A stretch of 64,000 nt of DNA from Puffinus mauretanicus (Eukaryota; Chordata; Aves; Procellariiformes; Procellariidae). Made by a program: the position numbers and the translations under genes. The notes beneath the pieces are model-generated. The model searched no databases, was not told the DNA's origin, and saw nothing but the letters and a program-made list of their open reading frames with translations. This document shows positions 1-11,839 of this stretch, one piece after another. Location of the stretch: NCBI GenBank assembly GCA_023333565.1, contig JAJKFH010000374.1, positions 124,001 to 188,000 of the forward strand, in the 5' to 3' direction. Numbering within the stretch: the first letter of the stretch is position 1; the number at the start of each line of letters is the position of its first letter.

Positions 1-310
1 GCGATCAGTTTCTTGTTTCAAGCTGGTTTCCAGATTTTCTGTTCAATTACTTTTATTATAATAATCTTGTAGTCTAGGGGTCTGGCAAAAGAATAATGTT
101 TTACAGTTATCCCAGTAGTGCATTCTTCTTGGTCATCACTTGTTAACATGGAAAGACATGTGGCCACAACAGAATGCCAGTAGAGGGCACTGCTGTTGTG
201 AGTGTGGAGACTTCTGGGTCATTGCTCAATTGAGAGCTCTGTCTGCGCCCCCTCAGCTCCAAGATTTTGAAGATTTTGGTATACATATATATGAGAGAGG
301 ATTTTTTACA

Positions 311-344
311 CAGAGAGAGAGAGAGAGATAGAGAGAGAGAGATA
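311..344. repeat. GA microsatellite
   Basis: This is a near-perfect run of GA dinucleotides with one interruption (GATA). It lies about 240 bases upstream of the SLMAP exon at 587. It produces the artefactual Ser-Leu repeat on the minus strand. Confidence 0.95.
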
Positions 345-586
345 CACGTAATAGGCAATAGTTCTTTGGATGATGGTAACCTTGTATATGTTTGAACAAA
401 CAGGAACATGATCTGTAGTGTAGGAAAACACATTAAATTTTGCCTGTTTTGTTTGATTAGATTAGATACTTATAAAGAGGAGGTAGTGTGAAAAGCCAGA
501 TGCATTTCACAGTGCTGTATTTATAAAGAAACAAAACCCAAAACATTTTGCTTGGTTGCAGAAATAATATCCTTTCTTAATCCTAG

Positions 587-637
587 GCGTACAAGTTGAC
601 GACTTCATACCTAAAATTAATGGGAGCACAGAGAAAG
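587..637 (+). CDS. SLMAP: SLMAP exon (17 codons, phase 1/1)
   Basis: This is the first SLMAP exon visible. It is bounded by a TCCTAG acceptor (581-586) and a GTAGTG donor from 638. Its first two bases finish a glycine codon, followed by VQVDDFIPKINGSTEK and one base of the next codon. In vertebrate SLMAP the corresponding segment follows the end of the central coiled coil and starts a less structured linker. Length is 51 nt, so skipping it would keep the frame. The upstream partner exon was not found in bases 1-586. Confidence 0.9.
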
Positions 638-2225
638 GTAGTGTATCTTAAGGCTACCTTTTGTCTTATGGTTGATGTTTGAAGTTGAACAAATTCAAAA
701 TGTTCTCTAAAGTTTTACTTTGAATAATATTCTCCTAAAAAATGAAATTGAATTTGTCCACTCCTCTGACCAGCATTTTTTTGCTTAGACTTTCAGTCTA
801 GGTTTTTTTAGAAAGTTCTGTAGAACGTAATGCGCCAACTTGGAAGTCGTCTTTTTTTTTTGGCTTGTTTTTGATGGGCTCTCACTGTAATCAGTAGGAG
901 TCTACTGAATGATGTCAGGCTTGTGACACAAGCAAGTGGAAAACTCATTGACTTCTTTCCTCTTAATTTTTGCAACACAGACATATACCATTATACCATT
1001 TTTCTAGTAAATTGGGTATGATAAGTAAAGTCAGCAAAACATTTTTTTTCCTAACTACAACATAGGAAAAATGTGAGCATATGAAATATATAAATAGTGA
1101 AAACTAACTTTTTAAAACTCAGGAGTGTATTTATGTAAAAGAAGAACGAATACAGATTGAACTAACTGATGGGTTTTTTTAAAGACTAATTAGTTAAAGC
1201 TAAGTATTTTAACTTACATGTCTTAACATACACTTGAAGTTGTTTGAATAAAATTGTCTGATAAGAGTATGCTCAATATCACCTATAGCAAAGATTATTC
1301 CAGTTATGATTCTAAATTCACTGAATTGTTCCACTGGCTAAGATATATTTGTCCTCTTATGTTAATTTTAAATTTTTCCTTGATGTAGCGTTCTTCAGCA
1401 TTTGCTGTGTCTTGCTGGATAGCGAAAGCTCTGAGGAATGGTGGTAGTATTACTTGGAAGGATGGGCCACTTATGTAGCGAACTGGTGGTTTTAACTCAT
1501 ATTCACAGTGTTTAAGGATTACTGTATACATTTTTGAAACAAAATTTTAAAATTCTCTATGCTCTAATTCTTAGCTTTTTACCTTTTTTTTTTTTTTTTG
1601 GTATTATAAATGAAGAGCTGCGTAACTAGGGAGACTAATAGCAAAATAAGAGGCATAACCACATGTCTGTTTCTTATTTGGAGCAGGAGATCAGATCTGT
1701 TAAACGCTGACAGGAACTGTACAAAAACCTCCCCTTAATCTAAGTACTTAATGTCTTAGCACTTAGCTATGATGCACGCTGAGATTAGCAAGCAGGAGAC
1801 TTAAAGTCTGTTCCCAGTTCTTTGGACTGCCATACTTTGTTTTTAGATAGATTGATCCATCTTGCTGATGCATAGTTTTAGGTTGGTAATACTCTTAATG
1901 CTTGATAGAATAGTTAAGAAATATATTGGCTTTTAATTTTTTTTTAAATCTTCCACCCCGGAAAATAGTTAACTTCTTTACAAAGCAAAACTAACATACT
2001 ATATAGGGATTGTGATTCTTCATTCTAATCATGTGAACTGTTAAAAGGCTTTGAAAGTTAGATTGTTGGAGGTTATTAGAAAAACATGCAATACTGTGAA
2101 CAAAAGTAGCCTAGAGCTAAATTGAAACATTTAGTAAAAGCTTTCAAGCTTCAAGTGCAAACACATATTGTTTTATAGAGAAATAATTGATAACATCACA
2201 CTAAATATGATTTTTTTTCTCTTAA

Positions 2226-2230
2226 CAAAC
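2226..2230. repeat. Left target-site duplication CAAAC of the intronic LTR
   Basis: CAAAC directly precedes the LTR and is repeated exactly at 2737-2741 directly after it. Confidence 0.8.
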
Positions 2231-2736
2231 TGTCGTGGTTTAACCCGGAAGGCAGCCAAACACCACGCAGCCACTCGCTCACTCCCTCAGTGGGACAGGG
2301 AGAGAATTGGAAGGGTAAGAGTGAGAAAAACTCGTGGGTTGAGATAAAGACAGTTTAATAGAATAGAAAAGTAAGGGAAAATAATAATAATTATAATAAT
2401 AATGATGATGATGATGATAGAATATAGAAAATGAGTGATGCACAATGCAATTGCTCACCATCCGCGCTGACTGATAACCAAGTAGCGATCGCTACTTCCT
2501 GGATCACACCTTTTATTTATATATTGAGCATGACATCATATGGTATGGAATACCCCGTTGGCCAGCTGGGCCAGCTGTCCTGGCTATGCTCCCTCCCAGC
2601 CTATGCAGAGTCCTTGACTAGCAGGGTACTTAGCAACAACTAAAAACATCAGTGTGTTATCAACGTTCTTCTCATACTAAATCCAAAACACAGCACTGGG
2701 ATGAAATTTAACTCTATCCCAGCCGAAACCAGGACA
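2231..2736 (-). mobile_element. Solo LTR of an avian endogenous retrovirus, in SLMAP intron
   Basis: The element starts TGTCGTGGTTTAACCC on the + strand and ends AACCAGGACA. It is flanked by a perfect 5-bp direct repeat CAAAC (2226-2230 and 2737-2741). Read on the minus strand it has retroviral promoter order. TGTCCTGGTTTCGGCTGG starts it, followed by a CRE-like TGATGTCA (2531-2538), a TATATAA box (2517-2523) and an ATTAAA poly(A) signal (2354-2359) near the end. This layout sets the orientation as antisense to SLMAP. The TG...CA ends and 5-bp duplication suit a class III (ERVL-like) element; no exact family name can be given. No internal gag/pol sequence or second LTR is adjacent, so it is a solo LTR. 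Confidence 0.9.
2380..2419. repeat. Trinucleotide repeat (AAT)n/(GAT)n inside the LTR
   Basis: About 40 bases of AAT units turn into GAT units. On the sense strand of the LTR this lies between the TATA box and the poly(A) signal, so it would be in the R region. The second LTR has only a short imperfect AAT stretch at the same place. Confidence 0.85.
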
Positions 2737-2741
2737 CAAAC
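2737..2741. repeat. Right target-site duplication CAAAC of the intronic LTR
   Basis: This is an exact copy of 2226-2230, immediately after the terminal CA of the LTR. Confidence 0.8.
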
Positions 2742-5453
2742 ACTTTTTTGTTTGTTTTAAAATTGTTAGTAGGAACATCTTGTTAGGTTTTTTTATATAC
2801 TGCTACCTCTTATCAGTCTGACTTTAAAAATTGTCTGAAATATTATTTCAAAATTGAATTCACTATTATACGATTATAACAAATATCATTATCACTATTT
2901 ACTTTTTTGGCAGAGTTGAAGAAGCAATCCATTTTTTACTTACTTTGGGTTGCATAAGAGTGAAAATGTCATCTGGATGGATGCATGAAAATATAGATTC
3001 CTCCATCCTATGAGTAACAGTAGAACTTGTGCTTAAACCTGGGAGTTTTAGGAAGCTGTCTGCCAATTTCTTTTTCTTTATGAATATAGACAACATATAA
3101 CTGCTTACTCAAGTTGTCTTTCTGTGTGTTTATACAGTCTATCACCTTTTTTTGTCATGCATCTACCATGCTATTTTATTATTCTATATTTTAGTGTAGT
3201 TTTCCATTATTCTGTCTGTTGTACCACATTCTTCTGCATCTCTGCTACCTGGTCCATCCACATTTCTCTGGCATTTTACACCTTGCTGGCCTGTGTTCTC
3301 TTCATGACAGTCTGTGCCTTTCTGTATCTTCCTGTCCTTTATCTAGCCCTTGTATAACGGCAGATGGGCAGTAATTTTCTCTGCCAGATTTTGGATTTTG
3401 TTCTCTTGAAAGCAGCAGGAGGCAGTTACTGGTTTTTTTGCTGAGTAGTCTTGCAGTATTTTAGAAGAGCTAAGAATTTAGGGTTTATAATGTAGATGCA
3501 GCAACTTTGGCAGTGAAAGAGGTTGTAGAGACTTTGCATAAGGAAAAGACTTCACATTTGAAGGCAGAAGTCAGAAATTAATTTTTTTTTTGTGCTAAAT
3601 AGCCTGTAAGGGAATAAAAAAATGTTTTCTCTACTTGTATACAAAGAGGTATACATACCTTCCCCTCTGCCCCCGTCAGAGGAGAATGGTAAAATCAGTA
3701 TGCTTTTTAACACTCCTTTTGTCTCTCTGTCTCTTGAAACTTCAGGTCAAGTCCTCAAGGTGTATTTATAGGCATACTACCTAGCTGTTGCAAGAATAAG
3801 GATTTTACATTACTTTTTTCTGTGGATGTCCATTAAAAGATGGACAACATTAAAAGAGCTGTACTCTGGGTAGAGGAACTAAGAACTCATGTTATAGTCT
3901 CTCTAGAGGCTTTTTATAAGAAAGCATATTAAAATGATGATGGTTAGGCATTCATTTTCTCTCATTGCACATATGGAAATTCTGGTGCAGAAGCGAGTAC
4001 CTTGCTTATACATCAAGCCTCTGATAAAGGTTTTGTAGAACTGAGTTATTTCAGTAAGTGGTATGTTTCTCAGTGAGTTGCACCACCCCTGGCTTTCATA
4101 TTTAAGTTTTGTGAGCCATATATTATATAAAGAAAGATACGAGAAATTTGTATACAGTCACTTACAGGATCATGTAAAAAGGCTAAAAATAAAAAAGTTT
4201 AAATATGGAAAATAAATGTTACAGCCATGGTGCTGTCTTTTAAAAGCCTTGTGGGTTAGAAAAAAGTTTACTTTTTGGAGTAATTTTGAACTATAGCAAA
4301 GCTTAGTATTACATATTGGATCTTAACACCTAAGGTTCTGATATCAGAAGCTAATGATTGAACAATTTTGTTTGAATGTAATGCATTTTGCCGGTTTGTG
4401 TACTAAAAAGCAGCTTTTTCAGATTGCTAGATTCTTGAGGTTAAAGGATTTTTGAGGTTATTTAGAAAGGAAGTGTTAGCACCTTTTTATGTGAAGAGAT
4501 GCAAAATTCTGATAAGAGTTGGGAGCTGAACAAGGTCACATAGAAGGATTTGGGTAAACCTGGGAATTGAGCCCAGTTTAGGATCTCTGCTGTAGAACAG
4601 AGATCCTTTCCAAAATTGTTGTTTCTGTGCAGTGAAACTTTGTTTAAAAAGTAAAGGGAGATATTCAGCAATACTTTTAAAATAAATGTTTTTCATTTCA
4701 AGAGAGTATTAGATATGAAGAATAAACAGGAAGACTAAAAAACTTACTAAATGCCCTTTTTAAAGCTAATAAAAAGTGCTGAAGAATATAGGTTAAATAC
4801 ATGTTTCTTATTTCTTCAATGCTTGGATTTGGTATTTCGAACTATCCATGTCTGATTATGAATTAACAAATGGGAAGAACTAGAGGCATCAGTGCTATGG
4901 AGTTGCATGTTTCAGTAGTGTACCATCTTACGTATTCTAAATTTATTGTGATTTAAATATCACTTCTGTGCATTAATCTTTTTGCCAAAAATATGAAGTT
5001 GTCAATGGAAATTTAGTGGAACTAATTTTTCACCACCTAACCTGAAAGAGCAATACAGCAAATGCCAAATGCATAATGTTTGGACTTTTAATAATTGGTT
5101 CTTATTAAATTTTGTTAAATGGAGTGGGTTTTTTTTTAAATAGCTTCTATTGAGGTAAGGGGCTCTTTATTATGCTTAAGAACTGCTATTAAATTTTATT
5201 ATTTAAAAGTACCCTTTGAAAATGCAGTTAGATTACTACTTTCTTCTGATCAGTTCAAGAGAGTAATCTATTTTCTAACATTACTCAGACATCACTTCAA
5301 TTACATCTTTTCTGCTTGCATATTAACACAGATTTTAAAAGTTCGCTGTAAATACACAATTACAAAGATTGTTAATATACCTTTCAAATTTTTTGTTGCA
5401 TCAATTTGAAAATGATAAGAAGATGTAAACTTAAGTGTTTCTTTCTTTACTAG

Positions 5454-5516
5454 AGCACTTTCTTTCAAAGAGTGGAGGGGACTGCACTTTTATTCATCAG
5501 TTCATAGAATGTCAGA
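5454..5516 (+). CDS. SLMAP: SLMAP exon (21 codons, phase 1/1)
   Basis: Acceptor CTTTACTAG ends at 5453 and donor GTGAGT begins at 5517. After completing a glutamate codon the exon reads HFLSKSGGDCTFIHQFIECQ and leaves one base for the next codon. The SGGDCTFIHQFIECQ part is essentially identical to the SLMAP linker insert I recall from mammals. Length is 63 nt, frame-neutral if skipped. Mammalian SLMAP is alternatively spliced in this linker, and these small exons are the likely source. Confidence 0.92.
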
Positions 5517-8500
5517 GTGAGTACAAGAGTGTTCATCACATTTGCTTTGAAAACAACAGAAAACCCAGAAAAGGTGGATAAAAACCAGAATTTGTCACTG
5601 CTATTTAATATTTCTGTAGTAGCAAAAATTTTCTAAGCATAGAATTGTGGCATTGTGATATGAAGCAGATGCCTGCAGTAGTAAGAGGATATCTTTGCTC
5701 TTGCAAAGCGATGATCACATTGTCTCTTCTTAGCAGTTAATCCATTATTGTCCTCCAACCAATAAAAGGGTGGTAATGTTGCCACATGATGTTTAAAACT
5801 GAGTGTAATTTTTCATCTGTTACGAATTAAGAAGTTGAAAGCCTGACACTGTCAGTTTAAGCGAGCATCACAAGTAGCAGTAGGACAGAGATAAGGTAAT
5901 GATGCCTTTTCTTCATTTCACATTTATCTGATAATTAAAGGTCTCACACATTCTTCAAATTAGTTGTTACAAAGAACAAAAAGGAAAACAATACCTTAAT
6001 TTTTATGTGGAAGTCTAAGAGATTCTTTTAAGAAAAATAGAACATAAATATGCAATACCAATCTTTAGAAAGATGTGTTATTGTGGAATGAGAAACATGT
6101 TTTTCAAAGAAGATGGCTTTTGAAAATGAGTAATAAAACAGTGCAGTCTGCATATCTGTAATTAAAGGAAAACTTAAGATGTTAATACTTCTTGTCCACT
6201 GAGAGAAAAATATCATTAGGATGAAGAGAGAAAAGTGCTATTAAACTTCAAAGAAAACTCATTTGTAGCATAAAGAATTATTTTTTGACTTAAGAGTTTA
6301 CAGAAATTATGTATCTAAAGTTGAGCAGAGAGAAGTATTTATAAGCAGAAATAAGACAGTATCTTTTTTTGACATTATGCCCATTGGACTCTTCTCTTTT
6401 AAATTTCAGTAAGGAAGTGTAACAGACTTGTTTGACTTTACTCCTTGTGATATGGATTGCAGTACTATAAACTGAATGACAGGATACTGCTAATGTTTGT
6501 CTACAAAAATTTAAACTTTATTTATTTGAAAAATGCTTGTGTTTAAAAGGGGATGATTGGTAGCTGTCTTCTGTCAGGCTGAAGTTTAAAATAATTTTAA
6601 ATTTTGCAAAGATCTTGTATGAATTCTCTTTATTCAGTACATAAAAATTAAATGTTTGAGTAAAGATATTTTTTGTCTAGAATGAAAATGAAGAGCACAC
6701 TGAGTGACGTTCAAATACAAATTGGTTGCCTGTTTTCATTGTTTGGATGTTAGCTTAATCTATTTTAGCAAAACTTGTATTAGTGTCACCTCTGCAAACT
6801 AAATGTGACCAGTCTTGTCACTATTGAGAAGCAAAAATGACCATCAGGAGCTAGTAAAAGATTCTAACATGCAATAGAAGTAGTAATAAGAGAGTAAAAT
6901 AAAGATCAATTTACTTATGCCTCCCCTTTCTTGAGAGATTGAAAGCTAGATTAAAGACACTGTAAGGCCTCGATTGCCTCATTTTTAAAAGAATGAATAC
7001 GAGTTCAAAGGGTTCAGTATTCTGCATTTTTTTGTGGCACTAGAAGTTTTTACTATCTAATCAAGAACAAAAAAGATTCCAAGTCAGCAGTTCACGTATT
7101 TATTTCTGGACTGAAAGTTTGCCTTTCCCAAACTTAATATGTTTAGTCATTTAGCCCCACGAAATCATGAGGTTAAAAACTGCAAACTGCAGGATCTATT
7201 ATTTTTATTTTGTATGTAAGTGCTACCCTTCAGTCCTACTCCTGCTCTTTGCTCTCGCAGCATAAGGGTTGGGAACTAGTGGGGAGAAAAAAATACAGTT
7301 TCAGAGATTGCCAGGAACTGGAGTTTTAAGACATGCAGCAAATACTTAAGTGTAGAACAATATCATAAAGACTGGCAATATTGAGAAAGAATATATAGTT
7401 CATCATATGGTACTATGCTTTTTTTCCCCAGAGGTTTAGGTATTGGGAAACGAGCTGGTTTATTGTTTAAAAAATAATAATATGATAAAAATCCCAGAAA
7501 TAGGAGTCACTCATTGAAGTTGTGTTATGTAGCGTTAGCTGTTTTGTAATAGAAGCAGAGGAATTAAAATGATAGGATCTGCAAACCATAAGAGAAATCT
7601 AAAAAGAAAGAAGAAATGAGACAGCTTTGCCGTTTGTCTAGAAGACAAGGTTCTGACTTGTGCTGTTACAGCGGGGAAAGTGCATGTCTCCATAGTTCTG
7701 GGTAAGAAGCACTTAAATTGGGAAAGCACAAGCAGAGGAATGAGGAAAAACAGCTTGAGTGAAGGAAGTGGAGTATGTAAGATAGCATAAGAAGGAAAAT
7801 TAGATGATTGAACAATCTAGTACTCTATACGAACAGTTGCTACAGAGGTATAAGGCAACTGAAAGTGCTTATCAGGTAAGAGCAATCAAGACCTCTCAAG
7901 GTACTAAAGCTAGAATTTTTTTTGGTGGGGGAGAAGCAACAGGACACTAAAATCTTATTCAAGCTGCATTGCCTAACTTGGGTAGCATTGTTTGTAAAAT
8001 CTGGCTTTTGTGGGTTTTTTAAGATATTTTTTATTTATTTTTATTTTTTAAGCAGAATACAGCTCACAATATCATCCAGTAACCTGTCCTGATCTACAAC
8101 ATCTGTAGAATGTTATGAAATCTTGCTCTGAATGATCTGGGAAGTCTGTTACTTTCTGATCATTACATCCAGTTCACTTGTTGCTCATTTCATAACTTTT
8201 TTTTTAGTAACCACTGGTGAAAACCAGTGACATCGACAGCAAAAGTCATGGTGCTTCTTTTTGGTTAGTACACTATATGAGTTATTACCAAAAATGGTGA
8301 TGATGTATAGACGAAAGAGAGATTTGGTGCCCTGCTAGCTTCCTATCTTTTGCTCTAATCTAACTCTTCTTTATTTTGTGTCCTTTTTTTTTTCGTCATT
8401 TTGTGATTTTATGATTTTAAACGCAAGTAAATTTTTTGCCTTTTTACAAAGTTTTTGGGTTTTTTTTACATTTATCTATCTAAAATGGAGTAGTTTTTGG

Positions 8501-11500
8501 ATGGATTGAATGGCTATTTTCAACTTCTCCATGAATTTATGACCTGCAGGTGGCAAGTAAAGTTAAAGCTGCTTTGTATCACTTTTCTCAGATGTTTTGA
8601 AATTTGTGTGTTGAGGGCCAGGTTTCCTTTCATTCGTCTTCAAAACTGGCATCCTTCAAAGACTAATTTGATACAAAAACGTAAATGTATTGGGGCATGT
8701 TACTTAAGTAATCATTGTAATGTTAACAGATCTTAACTATTATATTACACATAGTGATAGGCAACCTAAATCTAAAAGGGAGTTCTTAAATTGAAAAGAT
8801 AGGAAATGCCTAAAAACCTAAAGCAAAGCTGCCTTTGAAGTGCATTCATCAGCAAGAAGAAACGTAGACTATCTTAAAGATGAACTGAAAGCTTAACTTC
8901 AAAGCAGATTGTTGCAGTAAAAATTATTATTATTTACGATATGTATCAGTAACTCTTTGCTTTCTGTTAAGTAGTGACTGGGTAGCATGAAAGATAAAAA
9001 TTATTTGTGTCAGAAATTAAAGCTAGGATCCTCACCCTAATTTATATTTTGGTAGCCAAAAATGCATATCTTGAGTCAGGGAAAATGTGGATTGATTTTA
9101 AAAAAAAAAAAAAAACAAACCCACAAAACAACACAACAAAAACAACAACAAAAAGACAAAAAAAAACCCAAACCAAAACAAAGAAAAACAAAAGAACAAA
9201 AAAACCCAACCAAGTTTATGAAGTTTTCAGAAATAGTAATATGAAATGATGCAGAGAACTGAAAAAGGGAAGTTTTAAAGATACAGATCTGTCTGCTTTT
9301 ACTTTCTGATTGTTGTCTGGATTCTGCTGGTTTTAGTGCCTAGGGTGGTAACAGAGTGCAGAATAAGATCCTATGTAGTTCAATGACATCAACATCCAAT
9401 TTTCTGTTTATTTTCTAAATATACACAGGCATGCTGAAATAACTATTTTTTGTTGACTTTGAAATATACTAATGCTAGCATTCTTCAGCACAGAGAATGC
9501 TTAGTTGTTTTGTAAGTTAGGAGAGACGACAGCCATCAAGTGAAAAATACCAGCTGTGCCGGCTTTGGATCACGCTGGGCAAGGGGATTTGCATGGTACT
9601 GCTGAAGTTCTTTGCTGAAGAAATAGCGTCAAGAAGAAAACTTTTGTACAAATGTTGAAATTCATAATGGACATTAGAAAAGCCACCATGGAAAAGAAAA
9701 AAAATTTGAAGTCTGCAGATTTCTTTACTCATAGGAATTGAGAATTCTTAAAAGTGTAAAGAGCTGCTGCAAAGGTTTCAGTTTGGAAAAACATCTGCCT
9801 CAGGAAGACTAGTTTCTTTGTTTTGTACTGTAATTATTCTGGTTTAAAAGTTACTGAATTGTGAAAACACCGAGATCCATCAATTCATAATGCTAAGTTT
9901 TCTTCTGTAAACTGATTATAGAAGCCTATTTTAAGCTAACGGTCCAGCACAGATGAGGTGTTATCCCTTCAGATGAAGCAGCTGATAGCTACTTTGAGTG
10001 TATGGTTTTTGCTTTCAGCTGTATTTTTCAGACATATGGGCAGAACTCCTCAGCTGCTTTCTTGCTGCCTTCCTCCCCACCCCTCTTCCCGCCTCAGTTG
10101 AGTCCTGGAATAATCACATATGAAGACTTCGTTTAGACTTTTTTTTTTTTTATTTTTTTTTTTAAATGGAGGAGCGCTCATGATATCACTCAGTAACTCT
10201 TCACTTGTGGCAGCAGTAACTTGATTCCCTCTGCGGTGCCTTCCTCAGTCTAGGGACAGCGACTCTCTCCAGCTCTGACGAACTCGAGACTGTTCTGAAC
10301 TTGGATGATGAGTGATCTCCTACAGTTGCTTGAGACCTGAAGCCAGTCCTGAAATCCAGTGTGCTCTTCAGTGTATTTCTGAAGCAGTGTTTGTAAAATG
10401 TTATAGGAATGCAGGACAATATTTGTAGATAAAAGTAGACGGAATATCTCTTTTAGACTAGTTTGTCTGGGTGTGGGGGAGGGGAGGGCACAGGACAAGA
10501 TTTTGGCCATGCAAACCCTTCTTCAGACCTCAGGGGTTTTTTTGTCTGAAAGCTTGTCTACCATCTAGCGTTGAAAAAGATATCTCCGTGCAAATGTCCT
10601 GTCTCCGTCCTTAGATTGTCATGGTTACAGCAACATGCCATCGGAGGAGTACAGAGACTTCTTAAACTTCAGAGCTACTTGAAGCTGGAAATGCTGACTA
10701 AAGCTCGCTATTTTTATTTTAATTAAAAATTTGAAAAGAATTTATTGTCATCCAGCTTCCTTAATCTGCACTCTCCTGTTTGTCCAGTCTTCTCTGCATC
10801 TCGGTTCCCTGTTAAGCAGCACATGGGGTAAGCAGCAAACGGGCTTCCCTGCCTGATGGTCAGGGATCCGGCAGGGAGAGCACGGAGTGGAGGCAGAGGC
10901 AGCTTCAACCCTGGTGTTTCAGTGGGTGTTAACAGCTTTCAACATGGTCTAAATTGCAAGAGCTACTGCATAGAAATTGATTATGTGATCTGTAAGATAT
11001 GTGACCCTCAATAATCTTGCCTGTTGGCATCACTAGCTGGTTGTTAAGGAATTTGAAATAATGAAATCTCTGAAAAATAAATTAATTAATTACTGGTTCA
11101 GTAATTCTTTTAGTGTCTTTGATTAATCCAAACCTGTTCTTCCTTGGTCTTACTGTTTGCTTTCATGTCCTAGCTGGAGTTAGGATGAAGTTAGCAATCT
11201 AGTCTCAAGTCCCGTGTTTTAGGTTTTTATGCACCTGACATACATGAATAGACTCTCTGAAAGTTTTAAGCTAAGAAAGGCTATTTCTGTGTACCTTTCA
11301 TAGGTACTGTTAAAGCAGTTGTGATGTGGAGGTGGCTTCTGAATTGCTGTTTTACTGTGGCGTATTTCTAGATTTCTGCTGTGTCTGGTGGATATCTATT
11401 TCAGGAAACCGGCTCTTAGAATTCCTTTTTTGATAACTATAGCTTGAGAAATTTATTAATTATTTATTGCTCCCAGTTAGATTTTATTTAAAAAAAGTTC

Positions 11501-11782
11501 ATAAAAATTAATTTTTCTAACTTCTCATTAGTGAACTGAAGCATTAATAATGTAAGCTAATAAATTGTACAAGAAATAACTATGCATTTTATTACAAAGT
11601 TCCAGTAGGCTTGTGTGCTCTGTTTCATTATTGCATGCCAGAATAAAGTTTTTGTTCAAGCCTGAGTAGGAAGTAATATTATCAGCTTTTAATTTGGTCA
11701 TGGAATGTCGTCTACGTAGATGTGTGCAGGGAAAAGCTTGCTTAACTTGAGCTTGGAAAGTAACACTTATTTTGTTTGGCAG
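5517..11782 (+). other. SLMAP intron
   Basis: This is 6.3 kb of AT-rich intron. It contains an A/C-only low-complexity tract (about 9099-9212) and a T-rich run (about 10138-10164). Open frames in it are short, and none resembles a known protein. Confidence 0.85.
9099..9212. repeat. A/C-rich low-complexity tract
   Basis: An A15 run is followed by about 100 bases almost only of A and C (AAAACAACAACAAAAAG type). It is intronic, with no TSD or element body recognised. Confidence 0.9.
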
Positions 11783-11839
11783 ACAAGATCATAGATGAAG
11801 GACATCTAACCAAAGTGGAAGAAACAAAGCTTTTGAAAG
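11783..11839 (+). CDS. SLMAP: SLMAP exon (19 codons, phase 1/1)
   Basis: Acceptor TTTGGCAG ends at 11782 and the donor GT is at 11840. Joined to the previous exon it reads N then KIIDEGHLTKVEETKLLK and leaves one base that completes the next glutamate. The GHLTK-VEETK block is characteristic of SLMAP; the mammalian form, from memory, has one extra alanine between LTK and VEETK. Length is 57 nt, so it is frame-neutral. The donor (AAAG|GTTAGA) is weaker than its neighbours, which would suit regulated inclusion. Confidence 0.93.

Larger units (their letters stand above)
638..5453 (+). other. SLMAP intron with LTR insertion
   Basis: This is 4.8 kb of AT-rich intron. It holds the solo LTR at 2231-2736 and a poly-T run near 1581-1600. 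Elsewhere I see no coding or structured element. Confidence 0.85.

Noticed and set aside
143..433. Minus-strand frame with a Ser-Leu repeat
   Set aside because: The repeat is only the translation of the GA microsatellite at 311-344.
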